DNA of 64,000 nt from Cyathus striatus. Its lineage: Eukaryota > Basidiomycota > Agaricomycetes > Agaricales > Nidulariaceae. The stretch is taken from contig JAOVFP010000011.1 of NCBI GenBank assembly GCA_025738555.1, forward strand, positions 2,108,001 to 2,172,000. The letters run 5' to 3'. Position numbers and translations under genes: made by a program. Position 1 is the stretch's first letter; every line of letters begins with the position of its first letter. The notes under the pieces are model-generated. The model saw nothing but the letters and a program-made list of their open reading frames with translations, had not been told where the DNA came from and did no database searches. Positions 39,603-50,396 of the stretch are shown here, piece by piece.

Positions 39603-40473
39603 CTTAAAAAGTAGCTGTTCAGGTCCCTAGGTCCCTGCTCACATTCTTATTGGCTACACCTACATATCACCATTAAGACTGACATCAATGCAGTCCACTC
39701 ATATCCAGTCCACAATTGTGATCTGAACCAGACTTATTCCCACATTTAAGTTCATCCAGTCCATATAGGAAGTTGAGGACTGGAAGAATATAAAACAAAA
39801 ATACTTACTACACAGGGTAATGAATATGATCCCAGCCAACTGAGTGATATGTACACTTTCCAGTCTGGACGACAAACTCAAGGTACTGATAGGATTTGAT
39901 GTGTAAGTATCAAGTACTAGTAATAGAAATGAATCACTTACTTTACATTTTTTCTTTTTATGTTTGGGTCCACTGTTCCTGACTTCCATATTGGTCCAAG
40001 TCTACAACCTCTGTGGTATCTTTGATTGATTAGTATCATGACATGGTTTCCACACTACATACACATTAGCTTAAAAAAAGGAACAAAATTAAATACCTAC
40101 TTGGTAGGTTGCTAACTTTTCTTCATACTTGGGATGTTGAATAGGTGGGATCTTCTTGGGCATCTACAAGAATAGATGATATTAGTTAGCATATAACGAA
40201 GATGGTCAAATAAAAAATACTGTTGCCAATGGTAGAAATGGTGGCAGGGAAGTAAATGTTAAGAACTGGAGCATACTTCGTGCACCAATATGATTTTGGC
40301 ACTGACAAAGTTGTTTACCAAAGCATTTTATTCCAAACAAATGAATAATGATAATAATTGGATAGAGCAGATTGACTACTCTATGAGATGGATAGTAGGG
40401 TGTTAAACGCCATGGTGGGATGTGTGTAAGAAAAAATGGGCACAGGGGCGGGATACCATGATCAGCAGAGTGG

Positions 40474-40710
40474 GTGCATGGGAATGATATGCAGTGGGTT
40501 ATCTCTGATCTTGGCAGCATTAAGCACATTGTCAGTATAGGGGCAGCTATATGCATTGTTCAATACTTCAAGGGAATGCAAAATATACAACTTACCCTAG
40601 ACAGCAACAACACTATTACTCCTATTGGATTCATGGACTCAGATTGGGCAAACTGCCTTGACACCCACTGGCTTCACAGTTTCCTTGGCCTCAGTCATCC
40701 TTCAAGTTAG
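40474..40710 (+). pseudogene. Copia reverse transcriptase/RNase H junction fragment
   Basis: IVQYFKGMQNIQLTL followed by PIGFMDSDWANCLDTH corresponds to the Y-L-K-G-T..G-Y-x-D-S-D-W-A region of Ty1/copia polyproteins, between reverse transcriptase and RNase H. The expected R-R-S-T-S-G-Y continuation reads HWLHSFLGL, so the frame is degraded. It lies in the unique centre of the inverted duplication. Confidence 0.7.
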
Positions 40711-40728
40711 TGTGGCTACACAACTCCA

Positions 40729-40911
40729 TGTGAGGAGGCGTGTACTATGGTGAGTAGGAGTGTTGAGCTAAGTGAGAAAAGGCATTCACCATAGTGCTCA
40801 TAAGCCTATGGAAAGTATATATAGGCTCTAAGATACAATCTGTATGCCAACCCAATGCCTTCATGTTGGGACTACTCAGATCTTCTGATAGTTGTTAACT
40901 GGTGTATCACA
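40729..40911 (+). mobile_element. Possible Copia LTR remnant
   Basis: TGTGAGGAGGCGTGTACTAT begins 19 bases after the Copia frame, and ATCACA ends about 180 bases later. A TATATATAGG core at 40818-40827 could be a TATA box. TG..CA ends fit an LTR, but no second LTR is visible. Confidence 0.35.
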
Positions 40912-41017
40912 GCAGCTAATGGGGCCATCAACTTTTCTAGTTACTGATAACTCGAATGGAACTTAAGAACTCAACTTGCACTGGAAAAACATAAGGTACT
41001 AACTTAGCTTGATCTGA

Positions 41018-41226
41018 GGGAACTCAACTTTCAGTCAAAAAAAAATAAGCGAGGAACTTAAGTTTACTCAAGGCAACTCGACTTTCACCAAAAAAAATAA
41101 AAGCAAGGAACTTAAGTCCACTCAAGGGAACTTGACTTTCACCAAAAAAAAAAAATAGGGAACTTGAGTCCACTTGAAATAAAGGAACTTAAGTCCACTC
41201 AAGGGAACTTGACTATAACTTAAGTG
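41018..41226. repeat. ~60-bp tandem repeat (GGAACTTAAGTCCACTC)
   Basis: About four imperfect units contain GGAACTTAAGT(C/T)(C/T)ACTCAAGG, AACT(T/C)GACTTTCACC and an A8-A12 run. The array lies in the centre of the inverted duplication, next to its right inner edge. Confidence 0.65.
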
Positions 41227-41500
41227 AGACTCAACAAAAACTTGAAAAGTATGCAGCCTGTCATAGTAGTGTCAGAGTCTGTAGTGTTGCTGCAGACTGA
41301 TCTGGACTGGACTGAACTGCATTATTATGTCGAGTTCATTGGTGTGGACTGGATGAACTTAAATGTGGGAATAAGTCTGGTTCAGATCACAATTGTGGAC
41401 TGGATATGAGTGGACTGCATTGATGTCAGTCTTAATGGTGATATGTAGGTGTAGCCAATAAGAATGTGAGCAGGGACCTAGGGACCTGAACAGCTACTTT

Positions 41501-43878
41501 GTGTGTTTCACAGTCACATAGTAACTGCAATACTGGGAGCTTCTTGGTCCAATAACCCTTTTCATTGCCCTCAATGATTATGTCCTGGAGCTGCTTACAA
41601 TGTTTTCCAGATGCATGGCATGCAGCCACAAGATTCTGGCACCTTCCAATTATATCCTTGCATAAGGTAGTCAAATACTCGAAAAGCTGGAGCTGGGTTG
41701 GGGGGACAAATGGTGGCTGATTGTCATCTGTATGAGGAGGCTGTAAGGGGGGTGTATAGTTCAGTACAGCATTTGGATTGCTTTTAATTTCATCTATAAA
41801 GGCCTGACATGCAAGATTGATAATGTGAGGGAAGCACCTATTAAAATGAGTAAGTAGTATCAAATCATATAGGAGACAACTTTAAATTGGTGCTTACCAA
41901 ATATGATTACCATCCTTGTCAAACTTGATGCCTAGTTCAACAAGTTTCTGTTCAACTTGTACCATAAATGTGTTGTTATTTGATGCATTGTCCATGGTAA
42001 CCATGCCTATCTAGTTGAAGTATCAGCTCAAGTATGCAGTGATATAAAATAAAGATACCTTATAAATAATTTCATATTTCTCAAATGTATTGTAGAAAAT
42101 GGTACCGAGATTTTTCCTGTATGCACTTCTTCAACATGGGTGAATGCAATAAGTGCACTCCAATACTCAAGTTTCCCATTGGCATCACGAAGTATGAAAT
42201 GTGCAGTAATAACCATAAATGAGCATAGGTTTGGATCGCTCCATAAGTCAGTGGTGAACAATATGTGCCCAAGTGCATTCTGTGAGCAAATTAAATGATT
42301 AAATGATATTCATGTAAGTATTAAAATTGATTATGCTCACCTTCATGTTGCTCTGAAGCATTGTGAACATCCTCTTATGCTCAAGAAGGATATCTTGTGT
42401 CAATTTTGTTCAGTGAGGCAACTGCTCATCTGTAAGGTCTTCTCCAGCAAGATAGATAAGCAAGTCTCAGAATTCTTGACAATCAAGAACGTTCATTGAC
42501 TATGAAGCAATCAAATCAGAAAATATTCAGCTGTATTTCAGAGGTGTGTCTTACCTGATTATCAACTACAATCCAGCACATGAGCAAATGGTAAAAATGC
42601 TCATGTGAAAACATCCCACCTTCCTGTGTTGACATTATTTCTTTCCCCTTTCCTTTCTCTTTCACCCCTTTAATCCCAACTCTGCTACTGAATTCTCCTA
42701 AGTATCACCATGAACATTTTGCATATGATGTCAAATACAACTTGTTACACTGTCTGTCAATCGATAGGTTTTCCAAGTTCTATGAAAACAATTAGCTATT
42801 CAGCAACATGCAGATGACAATTAATACTCACTTGCACAGCTTACATCCTACAAATGTACTCGAGGGTTTACTCAGGAGTTGTGGTTCAGATTCAACATCT
42901 GGAAGAACAGCTGGCTTTTCTTTCATATCAAGCAGCTGCAGGAAATACCATATATCCATTGCACTGGACATGTCCACATGACAAGCTGTTGAGGGTGAAG
43001 CAGCTGGGGCTGAGTTTGCAGCAGGTCCATGTACTGGCATTACAGCAGGCAGGGAGACTGTTGAAATGAATGCTGGAGCCGTATTCTGAGGGTATTGCTG
43101 CACAGTAGATGAAAGCCTGGCCAGCCTAGAAGGTGTATTGATATTAGCTGGCATTTTTGGAGGGCTAATCCCACATGAACATGGAGGAGTTGCAATGACA
43201 GGTGCAGCTCTAGCACATTTGGTTCCACAAGAATGCTGGGATTCTCTTTTCTGTTTTGTGCCTCGAGGAGAACTGGCCTGTTGTTGTCCACTTTGCAAAG
43301 GAACATTAAGAGCTGTCAAACATGAGTCCAACAACAGGGTTGGGTTCGGATTTGCCAAATTGAAACTCATATGTGAACATAGATGGTTAATTGGAATGGG
43401 AAGACTTGTATAGTGTGGGTTCTGAATGAAATAAGGGTGGTTTTGTGTCTGTGGATCCAGATTAGGTGACCAGTGAGGTGGAAGAGGTGGGATAGCTAAT
43501 CCAGAAGACGGTCCAGCATATCCCTGAGATGAAATAGACATTCTTTGATAACCTTCCCAGTTAACACGAGATCCAGAAGCAGGTGGTAAGTTAATGTAAG
43601 GAGCACAATGCTGATGAGATGAAGTGACCTAGAGACAAGTGCCTTAAGTATTCATTGTAGGATGAAATGGAAAGCAAAATCTGAGGGATTTAACATTAAT
43701 CCACTTTCATGTGAGGCATTTTATATCTAAAAACTCCAGTCCCCAAAATTTGAGCTTGTACTTGGCCAGTACTTGGTAGATCCCTGTTTCAGAAAACTCA
43801 CTAACAAACTGAATACAATACCTGGATTACAAGGCTCCAGTGGAGCAAGTAGCCAAATTTTGGGGAATTATGATGCAT
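41501..43878 (-). pseudogene. hAT transposase, 3'-truncated inverted copy
   Basis: This carries the same exons as the left copy through QLLCDCETH. It then jumps directly to the repeat downstream of the transposase, losing the C-terminal exons including the hATC region. The TGAs and single-base frameshifts are shared with the left copy, so they predate the duplication, unless the frameshifts are systematic sequencing errors. Confidence 0.85.
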
Positions 43879-44462
43879 TATTGAGTAATTTGAGAATGAA
43901 AAGATCAAAGAAAGAGAGCAAAGTGTTTAAATGAATACATTAAGATGGTAAGAGAACAAGTAAGTAGCTATTAGCAAACATTGGGCAAACACATTGCAAC
44001 TTGCATAACATGTTGTGTATGTGTCACATGTGCTATGATGCAATATCAACAAATTCTGATGGGACTGCTTGGAGTCCATGATCTCAGCTCGCTACAGCAG
44101 ACTCTAAGCAATCTGAAGCAAAAACAGACTGGACCAAGCTCAGATTGCTTCAGCTCAGTCTGTGTGGCAACACTATGTCAGAGTAGTGTCAGTCAGCTAC
44201 AGGACCAGAACCAGGGACCTATCTCCAACAATCTTGGCCTGTACAAACAATTTAATAATTACTTATACTTACTACATGGATATATACAGATATGTGCTCA
44301 AGTATCAGTAGCATTAATTTGAGTAGTGAGGAGCACTGCATAAATAGTTTACTGTAAACATACAGATAAAGTACTGGTGTGCATGCTACAGAAAGCAAAC
44401 AATAACCTTATATTCTTCAGGAACACCAAGGAGAGAAAATATTTTGAGGGGAAGAAGTAGCC

Positions 44463-44547
44463 ATGTGCATCAAGGGGGAATTGAACCCCTACTTGCATTT
44501 CTGTATGGAGAGTTCAAGCATGGTATCTATCTTACCAACAGCACACT
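44463..44547 (-). repeat. SINE-like copy inside the right arm
   Basis: This is the inverted twin of 34534-34618. It carries GGGGGAATTGAACCCCTACT, the reverse of the T-arm. Confidence 0.6.
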
Positions 44548-45741
44548 AATTATATTTGAATGATTATGTCCTTGATGGAATAGTAAAGTTGAATTACTGC
44601 AGCATTGTATCAAAATCCTTGTATGATTTGTGTAAATTGAAAGGAAACAGCACGAGGGGTGCCAGCCATTTTGATCATATAACAGCAGTGTTATATGATT
44701 GTCCCAATCGAATAAGCCATGCCATTTTATGATTGGGATCATAAACAATCGTGGGTCTAGTTTATGTAGGACATTTACTTCACGAGGTGTTACTTTATTA
44801 CCAGGAGGAGGGAGTAGAGTACGAATTGCAAGTAAATGTGCAGAATATGAAATACGAGCAAGGTTACCGGCATCAGCAGGAAGCACGCGATAAGTGAGTT
44901 CAAAAACAAGCTCGACAATAGCATTGAGTAAGCGATTTCTATAAAAGTTTGGTCGGATAAGGTAACCATGCATATCATATGCAGGTGGTCAGATGATTTG
45001 ATGAGTGTTTGATAAAAGAGATAGTGAGCGTGCAACGGAGTGGTTGGTAAGTGGCCAGGAAGGAATGGTAGACCAGTCTACGAGAATATAATAAGAGTTG
45101 GTAAGGGCAATTGCCAAAAAGAGGGGGAGTTACCTAGGTTGTTTGACAGGGTAGGGGTGATGTTGTATAACGGTACTAGCTGAAAGGAAAAGTGCACATA
45201 AGAAAGAGTGAAAAAAAAAAAAAAAAGGAATAAGAACCTGAAGGAGTTTGTGGGAGGCATTGAGACGTGGCTTGTTGGGAGGACCAACCAGGAAACCAGT
45301 GTGTTGCACAAGTCGCTTGGAGGTAACCTGAGCCTGAAGCCATTTGATGTTTGAGACAACATTGGGAAAATGTGAAGCAAATGGTTCCAAAGTAGGGGCA
45401 GAACCCGAGAGAGAGAGAGTCATAAGTGCAGGATCGATGATTGAGTTGGTGTCCTGCAATGATCCCTCTGTTGAGAACAAAAAATCTTGTTCAGTAATCT
45501 GTACAACTGCTGAAAGGTTTGCCACATAAGGTCCAAAATGGGATGGTGTCCATTCAGGAGGAACCAAAATAGCAGTATGATCACCATCAACCAAACTCCA
45601 GTTGACGTAGTCACGAAAATCTGGATTTCCGAGATAGAATGGGGACAGTTCGAGTCGTTTTTTGATGAAAGATAAACATTCGGTTTGTGAGAGGAAGGGG
45701 TCCTTGCAAGAATCAGGACGAGAAGTCCATAGATCTGCCAT
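44527..45741 (-). pseudogene. Unknown three-exon gene, copy 1 (truncated)
   Basis: Exons: 45741-45238, 45179-45134, then from 45077. The start is ATG at 45741-45739 beside a C10 run. Residues such as FYLGNPDFRDYVNWSL, LSAVVQITEQDFLF, MTLSLSGSAPTLEPF and VELVFELTYRVLP parallel copy 2 (46459-47674). The two introns fall at the same places, the second splitting the same Asp-Trp codon pair. A TGA at 44991-44989 stands where Arg is expected (RPPAYD). The 3' end runs past 44653 into the inverted-duplication arm, so the original C-terminus has been replaced. No function is known. It has no signal peptide, membrane segment or catalytic motif that I recognise. The first donor (GTTCTT) is weak. Confidence 0.65.
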
Positions 45742-46373
45742 GGGGGGGGGGGCGAAAGGAGGGTATTGAAGGTTAAGTGTTAAATAGGATGGAATTGAAT
45801 ATCCATTTAGCAATTCAAGATGGTAGATAGGATGGAGTTGAATATCCATTGAGTAATTCAAGAGGGTAGGAACCAGACCAAAAGAATGAATGTCCCAAAT
45901 AAATTGTAATTGATATTGAAACAAGCAAGGTAAGAGCGCACTAATTCAAGGACTTGCTTGTGAGAGTGGGCTTTGTGATAGAACAGCGACGCGATGTAGG
46001 CGGCAGTCACCTGAGCTTTGATTCATATGCCTTATTTAGATCTATCTCGTTGTATGCGTTGGGAATGGGGGCAAGAGATTCACCATTAGGACGAGTGGCA
46101 ACCAGAGAACTGGTTCTGCAAGTCAAAAATCCAATGACAATAGGAAGGGATAGATTCAGAGAATACATGAGGTACAAAGAAGGAGAGTGACAGTTAAAAG
46201 ATAAAGTAACAGATTACGTGAGTACGATAGAAGAAGTAAGTGGTGAAAGGAAACGTACACGTGTAAGTTAAGAGAAGGGGATGAGCGAGAAAATAAATAA
46301 GGAAGAAAGAAAAGAATGTACATATGGCGAAAAGTAATTTAATAAGAAATAAATTCAGAGTAGATAAAACCAG

Positions 46374-46444
46374 GTGCATCAAAACCCTCATGCTGGAAAA
46401 CCCAGTGGGGAAAAACCAGCAGTCCCAGGGGAAAAGCTACCAGG
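46374..46444. repeat. 75-bp dispersed repeat, copy 2
   Basis: This is the better preserved partner of 11397-11470. CCAGTGGGGAAAAACCAGCA and GGGGAAAAGCTACC stand out. It ends 14 bases before the stop codon of the unknown gene (minus strand), so it is immediately 3' of that gene. Confidence 0.55.
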
Positions 46445-46458
46445 TAAGTGTGGCATGA

Positions 46459-47674
46459 TCATGTATGGACATAGCGCTTCTTCTTGTTGCTGGAACGGAT
46501 GGATGCATAGGGACTAATCTGATCATAAACTCGTTTCTCGCGTCGGTTGTTCTGTGGAGGAGCAATAATAGTTCTGATAGCCACCAGGTTGGCAGAAAAA
46601 ACATCTCGAGGAAGTTTATTGCCACTTCGCTTTGGGTCAATAGGCCAGAATGTTAATTCAAAGTCAAGTTCAACTGTTGCATTGACCAATAAGGCTCGAT
46701 AGTCTTTAGGATGAATGATAACCCTGTTAACATCATAAGCGCCAGGTCGTCTAATGCGGTGAGAATCATAGAGGGCACTAGCGGCGGTACGAGCAGCATC
46801 ATTGGTGTAGGGCCAATTGCGCATGTGAGACCAATCTGCATATAGCATGTTAGTTGGATGATAACACGCAGTAAAAAAGCACGGTAGATGAATACCTTTA
46901 GGATCTTCGTTGAATGTAGGCTCTTCAGGTATTTCCTAAGAGAAAGAGTGTAAGAGGAAGGTCAACAAGACATAAACAATATGTTACCTTGAACAGGGAG
47001 TGTTTGACCTTTACATGATGAGCAGAAGGAGTGCCAGCCATAAGCCCCTGATTTTCAACACCCTTTCTGGCGACCTGGGATAGGAGCCAGGTAAGATTGT
47101 CGATGGTCCTATTAAATTCCGTCTTGAAAGGTTCAATGGATGGTGCCTCGCCAGTGAGGGAAAGCGATAACTTGGAGAACGGGATTTGGTTGGCTGCCTT
47201 TCATTCCTCATTGTACCTGGCATCGGCAGTGAAGTAAAACTCTTCATCTGAAACTTTGACAACAGCAGTAATACCTGCAATTTCCGGTTCCAAAAGTGCC
47301 TGTGCGACTTTAGAGGAATCAATGACAGGGGCGGACGTATCAGCCTTGTTGTCATCGCCATTGGTGATGTTGTCAGTCGGGGATGAGAGTATGGGAGAAT
47401 CGGCCTTGTTGTTATTGCCATTGGTGACGTTGTCAGTTGGGGTTGAGAGTACAGGAGAGGAACTTTGGGCAACAGAAGGCGGACTGTCATCAGGACTATC
47501 ATTAAGTTCTGTTACCTTGAAGCAGCGACCAAATTTTTGCCATTCAACGTTAGCCCGGAAATCTTTGTCTCCAAGGTAAGTGCCTGACTCTTCAAGTCGA
47601 TCATGCACCTCTTGAATACGATAGGCAAGTGAATCAGCTGTAGAAGAAGAGCTAGCGTGATTGTTAGAAGGCAT
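46459..47674 (-). pseudogene. Unknown three-exon gene, copy 2 (one nonsense codon)
   Basis: Exons: 47674-46988, 46935-46896 and 46835-46459, with introns of 52 and 60 bases. The predicted protein is about 360 residues. It starts MPSNNHASSSSTAD and contains YLGDKDFRANVEWQKF and ITAVVKVSDEEFYFTA. Then come SLSLTGEAPSIEPF, DWSHMRNWPYTND and VELDFELTFWPIDPKRS. The tail is basic (SSNKKKRYVHT). A 20-residue unit (PTDNVTNGNNNKADS type) is repeated twice near residues 75-115. One TGA (47203-47201) interrupts the first exon where Arg fits (NEE-R-KAAN); without it the frame is open. It is clearly paralogous to 44527-45741, about 0.7 kb away. I do not recognise the family. It may be a lineage-specific fungal protein. 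Confidence 0.7.
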
Positions 47675-47675
47675 G

Positions 47676-48530
47676 AAGGGAAAGAGAATGATGGAAAAAC
47701 TGGCCAGAAAGCAGCAAGTATATATACTGGAGCGAATGAATATAATTTGAATTGACGAAATGTTTTGAATTCGCTTGACAAGTTGAATTGTAAGTAAGTA
47801 AGTCTAGAGTAAGAATAATAGAAAAACTTACAAGAACAACACCACAAAGCAGACCACAGATTGAGGCTCAAATTCAAAGCTAGTTCACGCCATGTCATGT
47901 TGTGTTGGCGTGTGTAGTTTAGAACGAATCTCATCATTTCTTGAAGTAATAAATGTTCTCTTGTTTGAATTGGAGTGGAACGGGATAGTGGCTGGGGTAA
48001 AATCGCTATTGCGAACAAATAAATTGTTGAGCGGAAAAAGTTTTATTCTGATTTGAGCTCCTTCGGGCTCTCTCCCATTTTGCTGAGTGCTCTAATTTTC
48101 AAGTTACAATGTATGTATTTCATGGTGCGTGCGTATTCACCTAGTTTCTATACTTAAACAACTTCAATCTAATCATATCACTTACAGTACCATAATAATA
48201 CCCAGTTTTAAACGTTTCTTTATGAGCTGAAAGAAGCTAAACGCGAGGATGTGATAACGAGTTGAATCACTTACCTTGCATGAACTGAATTGTCGTTTTG
48301 TTGATTGAGTACTACGAACGACGGTTAGCGAGTCTTATCAAAAAAGTGGAAGGGGGTGAGGAGAAGGGTGTGTGGTAGTGATTAAGAAGGGAACGATCAT
48401 GTGCTATCGCATATAGGATTACGAGGTGTGCTAGTGGATGATGTTGTCCATTAGGCGTATTCAGGCCTCAACATTACGTGTCATCTCTTATGAGATAGCC
48501 TTCCTCCCAAAGCAAAACAACAACGAATGT
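47676..48530. other. Intergenic tract, no gene seen
   Basis: A minus-strand frame upstream of the unknown gene copy 2 is rich in Leu/Ser and matches nothing. No repeat or RNA gene was recognised. Confidence 0.3.
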
Positions 48531-48541
48531 ATGAGACTCAC

Positions 48542-49066
48542 GATAAGTCCTTCAGCATAAACATCAAAATTTAACATAACCTCAAAAATCAAGTCGAAGG
48601 TTACGGTTTTCCCAGGAACTGCTTTAGTCATTGCGCAGGGCTCGAGTGGTCCACAAGACCTGCCCATTCCCAACGCAGCACACCAACCATCAAAAAGCGG
48701 CTTGTAAAGTCCATCTTCCACAGTCGGAGGATGGCGTAACTGACTACGCAAGCGATAAGGAGGACGGATAAAGCCAAAGAATGCAGTACCTGTCCATGTA
48801 ACTTAAGTGCATTCAACCTGGATTCAATTGTATGGCTCCAATTAACGCACTTAGTCCGGAATCCAGATTCTGGAAGCCAATCGCCATCACAGAAATTCCT
48901 GGCTTTCTTCATGTATCTGAGAGCTGTAAGGGAGTGGATAGATGTAATATTGTCTATACTCACCGTTGCATCGTGTTAAAGTTCAAACCTTCATCACCAA
49001 GCTCTTCTAGCGCATCATATTGGCCTACGGTACCCCTTGACCACGGCATTCCATTGATGGCTGCTT
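48542..49066 (-). pseudogene. GMC oxidoreductase fragment
   Basis: Three exon pieces join in frame: 49066-48964, 48916-48790 and 48739-48542. The first encodes AINGMPWSRGTVGQYDALEE, ending in LNFNTMQ. The next continues RYMKKARNF. This is the N-terminal N-G-M..R-G-T..Y-D-A-x-E-x-L-G..Y-x-K-K-S/A-E region of FAD-dependent GMC oxidases such as aryl-alcohol oxidase. The last piece (LYKPLFDGWCAALGM) fits the segment after it. The upstream FAD-binding motif and all of the C-terminus are missing, giving about 140 of ~600 residues. It starts right at an acceptor (CCAG), so an upstream exon may have been lost. Confidence 0.6.
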
Positions 49067-49269
49067 CTGGAACAAGAATGTGAATGTGAACAAAAGCCGA
49101 AGAGGGGGGACTCCGAGAGACGAGCTAGCTGGAACTTGGGAGGGTACAGGTTGTTCAGCAACCAAGGCACTTATTCCAGTAAGTAATCTTCTTTGATATA
49201 GCTTTCATTTCTGCTCACTGGATATGTACAAGGTTGCATAAAACTGCCTACACATATATTGGGCTGTTT

Positions 49270-50390
49270 CTATGACAATTAAGCCCTGTGTGTGTCTCCC
49301 TCAAATATCATGCACGAACGATCTCCAGTCCAGGTTTCAACGTCAAGCTACAGCATTGCTCTTACCTAAGGCGTTCGTTGGTTCAGCTTTGCTCTCTGCT
49401 CTCATCCTTGACCTCATCTCTGCTTTACGGTTACTTGCCTTAAACAGATCGATCTTGTCAATGGTGAAGATTTTGGGACGTGGCAATTACTATGACTTGA
49501 TGGTGGTTGCGGATGGAGGGGAGAGTGTTCCTCCAGTATGGATAGATGGCGTAGGCGAAGATCTCACTACAGATAAAGGAGGCGGTTTACGAGATTTTGT
49601 GGGAGTAAAATGGGCTGCGAACTTGGAACACAGCGAAATAGCGGAGTTGATGGGAGGGGGTTTCACTGTCACTTGAGGTAGACGGGAAGCCGCAGCAGAC
49701 TCTTCTCTTAAGAATGAAGGCACCAAAGGAGAAGTGTCACTAGAAACGAAGTCAATCATATGAGGTATCATGGGAGTAGTGAAACATTACACCTGATAAC
49801 TATCCCTGGTTGTGGCCGTGACTTCGGGAAGGGGATGGAGTTTGTGGCAAGTCAACACACACATATCGGAGAGGGGGAAAACTGACAATGGAGAGGGGGG
49901 GGGGAGGTTTGAGAGGAAGGGACAAAAAACGATTGCATGGAACGAGGGGACGGACAGAGGTGCGGGACCAGTGACATATGTTTGCATTGACAGGGGGGTG
50001 ATATAGTGTCTGCCACACATGCCACAACGAGACCTGTATAGGTTGTGGAGAAGGGAGTTGGTAGTGTGTATGATTGTAACCATATAGGTTTGGGTAGCGG
50101 AACGGGATAGGGGCTGTGACATCGTTCTCATGAATGGAGGACGGATGACTGGGAAACAATGATACGTCAATGGAATATGTGCTCGTGGAAGCTGAGTGTG
50201 AATACGTACAGGAAAGTTAAACAAGAAGAGCGAGTGCAGCAGAGTGTAGAGGAATGAGATTCAATGAGGGAGTCCAGACAGGCAGCGGAATGGGGGAAGC
50301 CAGGAAAAGGTGTCACGTGTATGTGTACGCATACGTGTAGCGGATTCAATAATCGCACGATAACAAGGGAATCACACATCAAAGTATCCA
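49270..50390. other. CpG-rich tract, unrecognised frames
   Basis: Overlapping frames at 49272-49676 (plus) and 49771-49490 (minus) and at 49787-50224 (minus) look like opposite-strand mirrors. None resembles a known protein. A G9 run lies at 49894-49902. Composition changes sharply near 50400, where the Helitron begins. Confidence 0.3.
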
Positions 50391-50396
50391 GGCACC

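Larger units (their letters stand above)
34428..39763 (+). repeat. Left arm of a large inverted duplication
   Basis: Bases 34428-37581 pair with 41501-44653, and 39608-39763 pair with 41345-41500. The pairing sum is constant at 79081-79082, then 81108. The right arm lacks 2,026 bases present here (37582-39607). Open frames in the two arms are identical apart from one Arg/His difference, so the duplication is recent. The 1,581-bp centre (39764-41344) is unique. One T-run differs by one base near 35180. Confidence 0.9.
41345..44653 (-). repeat. Right arm of the large inverted duplication
   Basis: This is the partner of 34428-39763, with an internal deletion at 41500/41501 equal to the left arm's 37582-39607. 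At one place the left arm has CGCG (34991-34994) and this arm has CATG, two CpG transitions. The outer junction at 44653 falls inside the 3' end of the unknown gene at 44527-45741. Confidence 0.9.
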
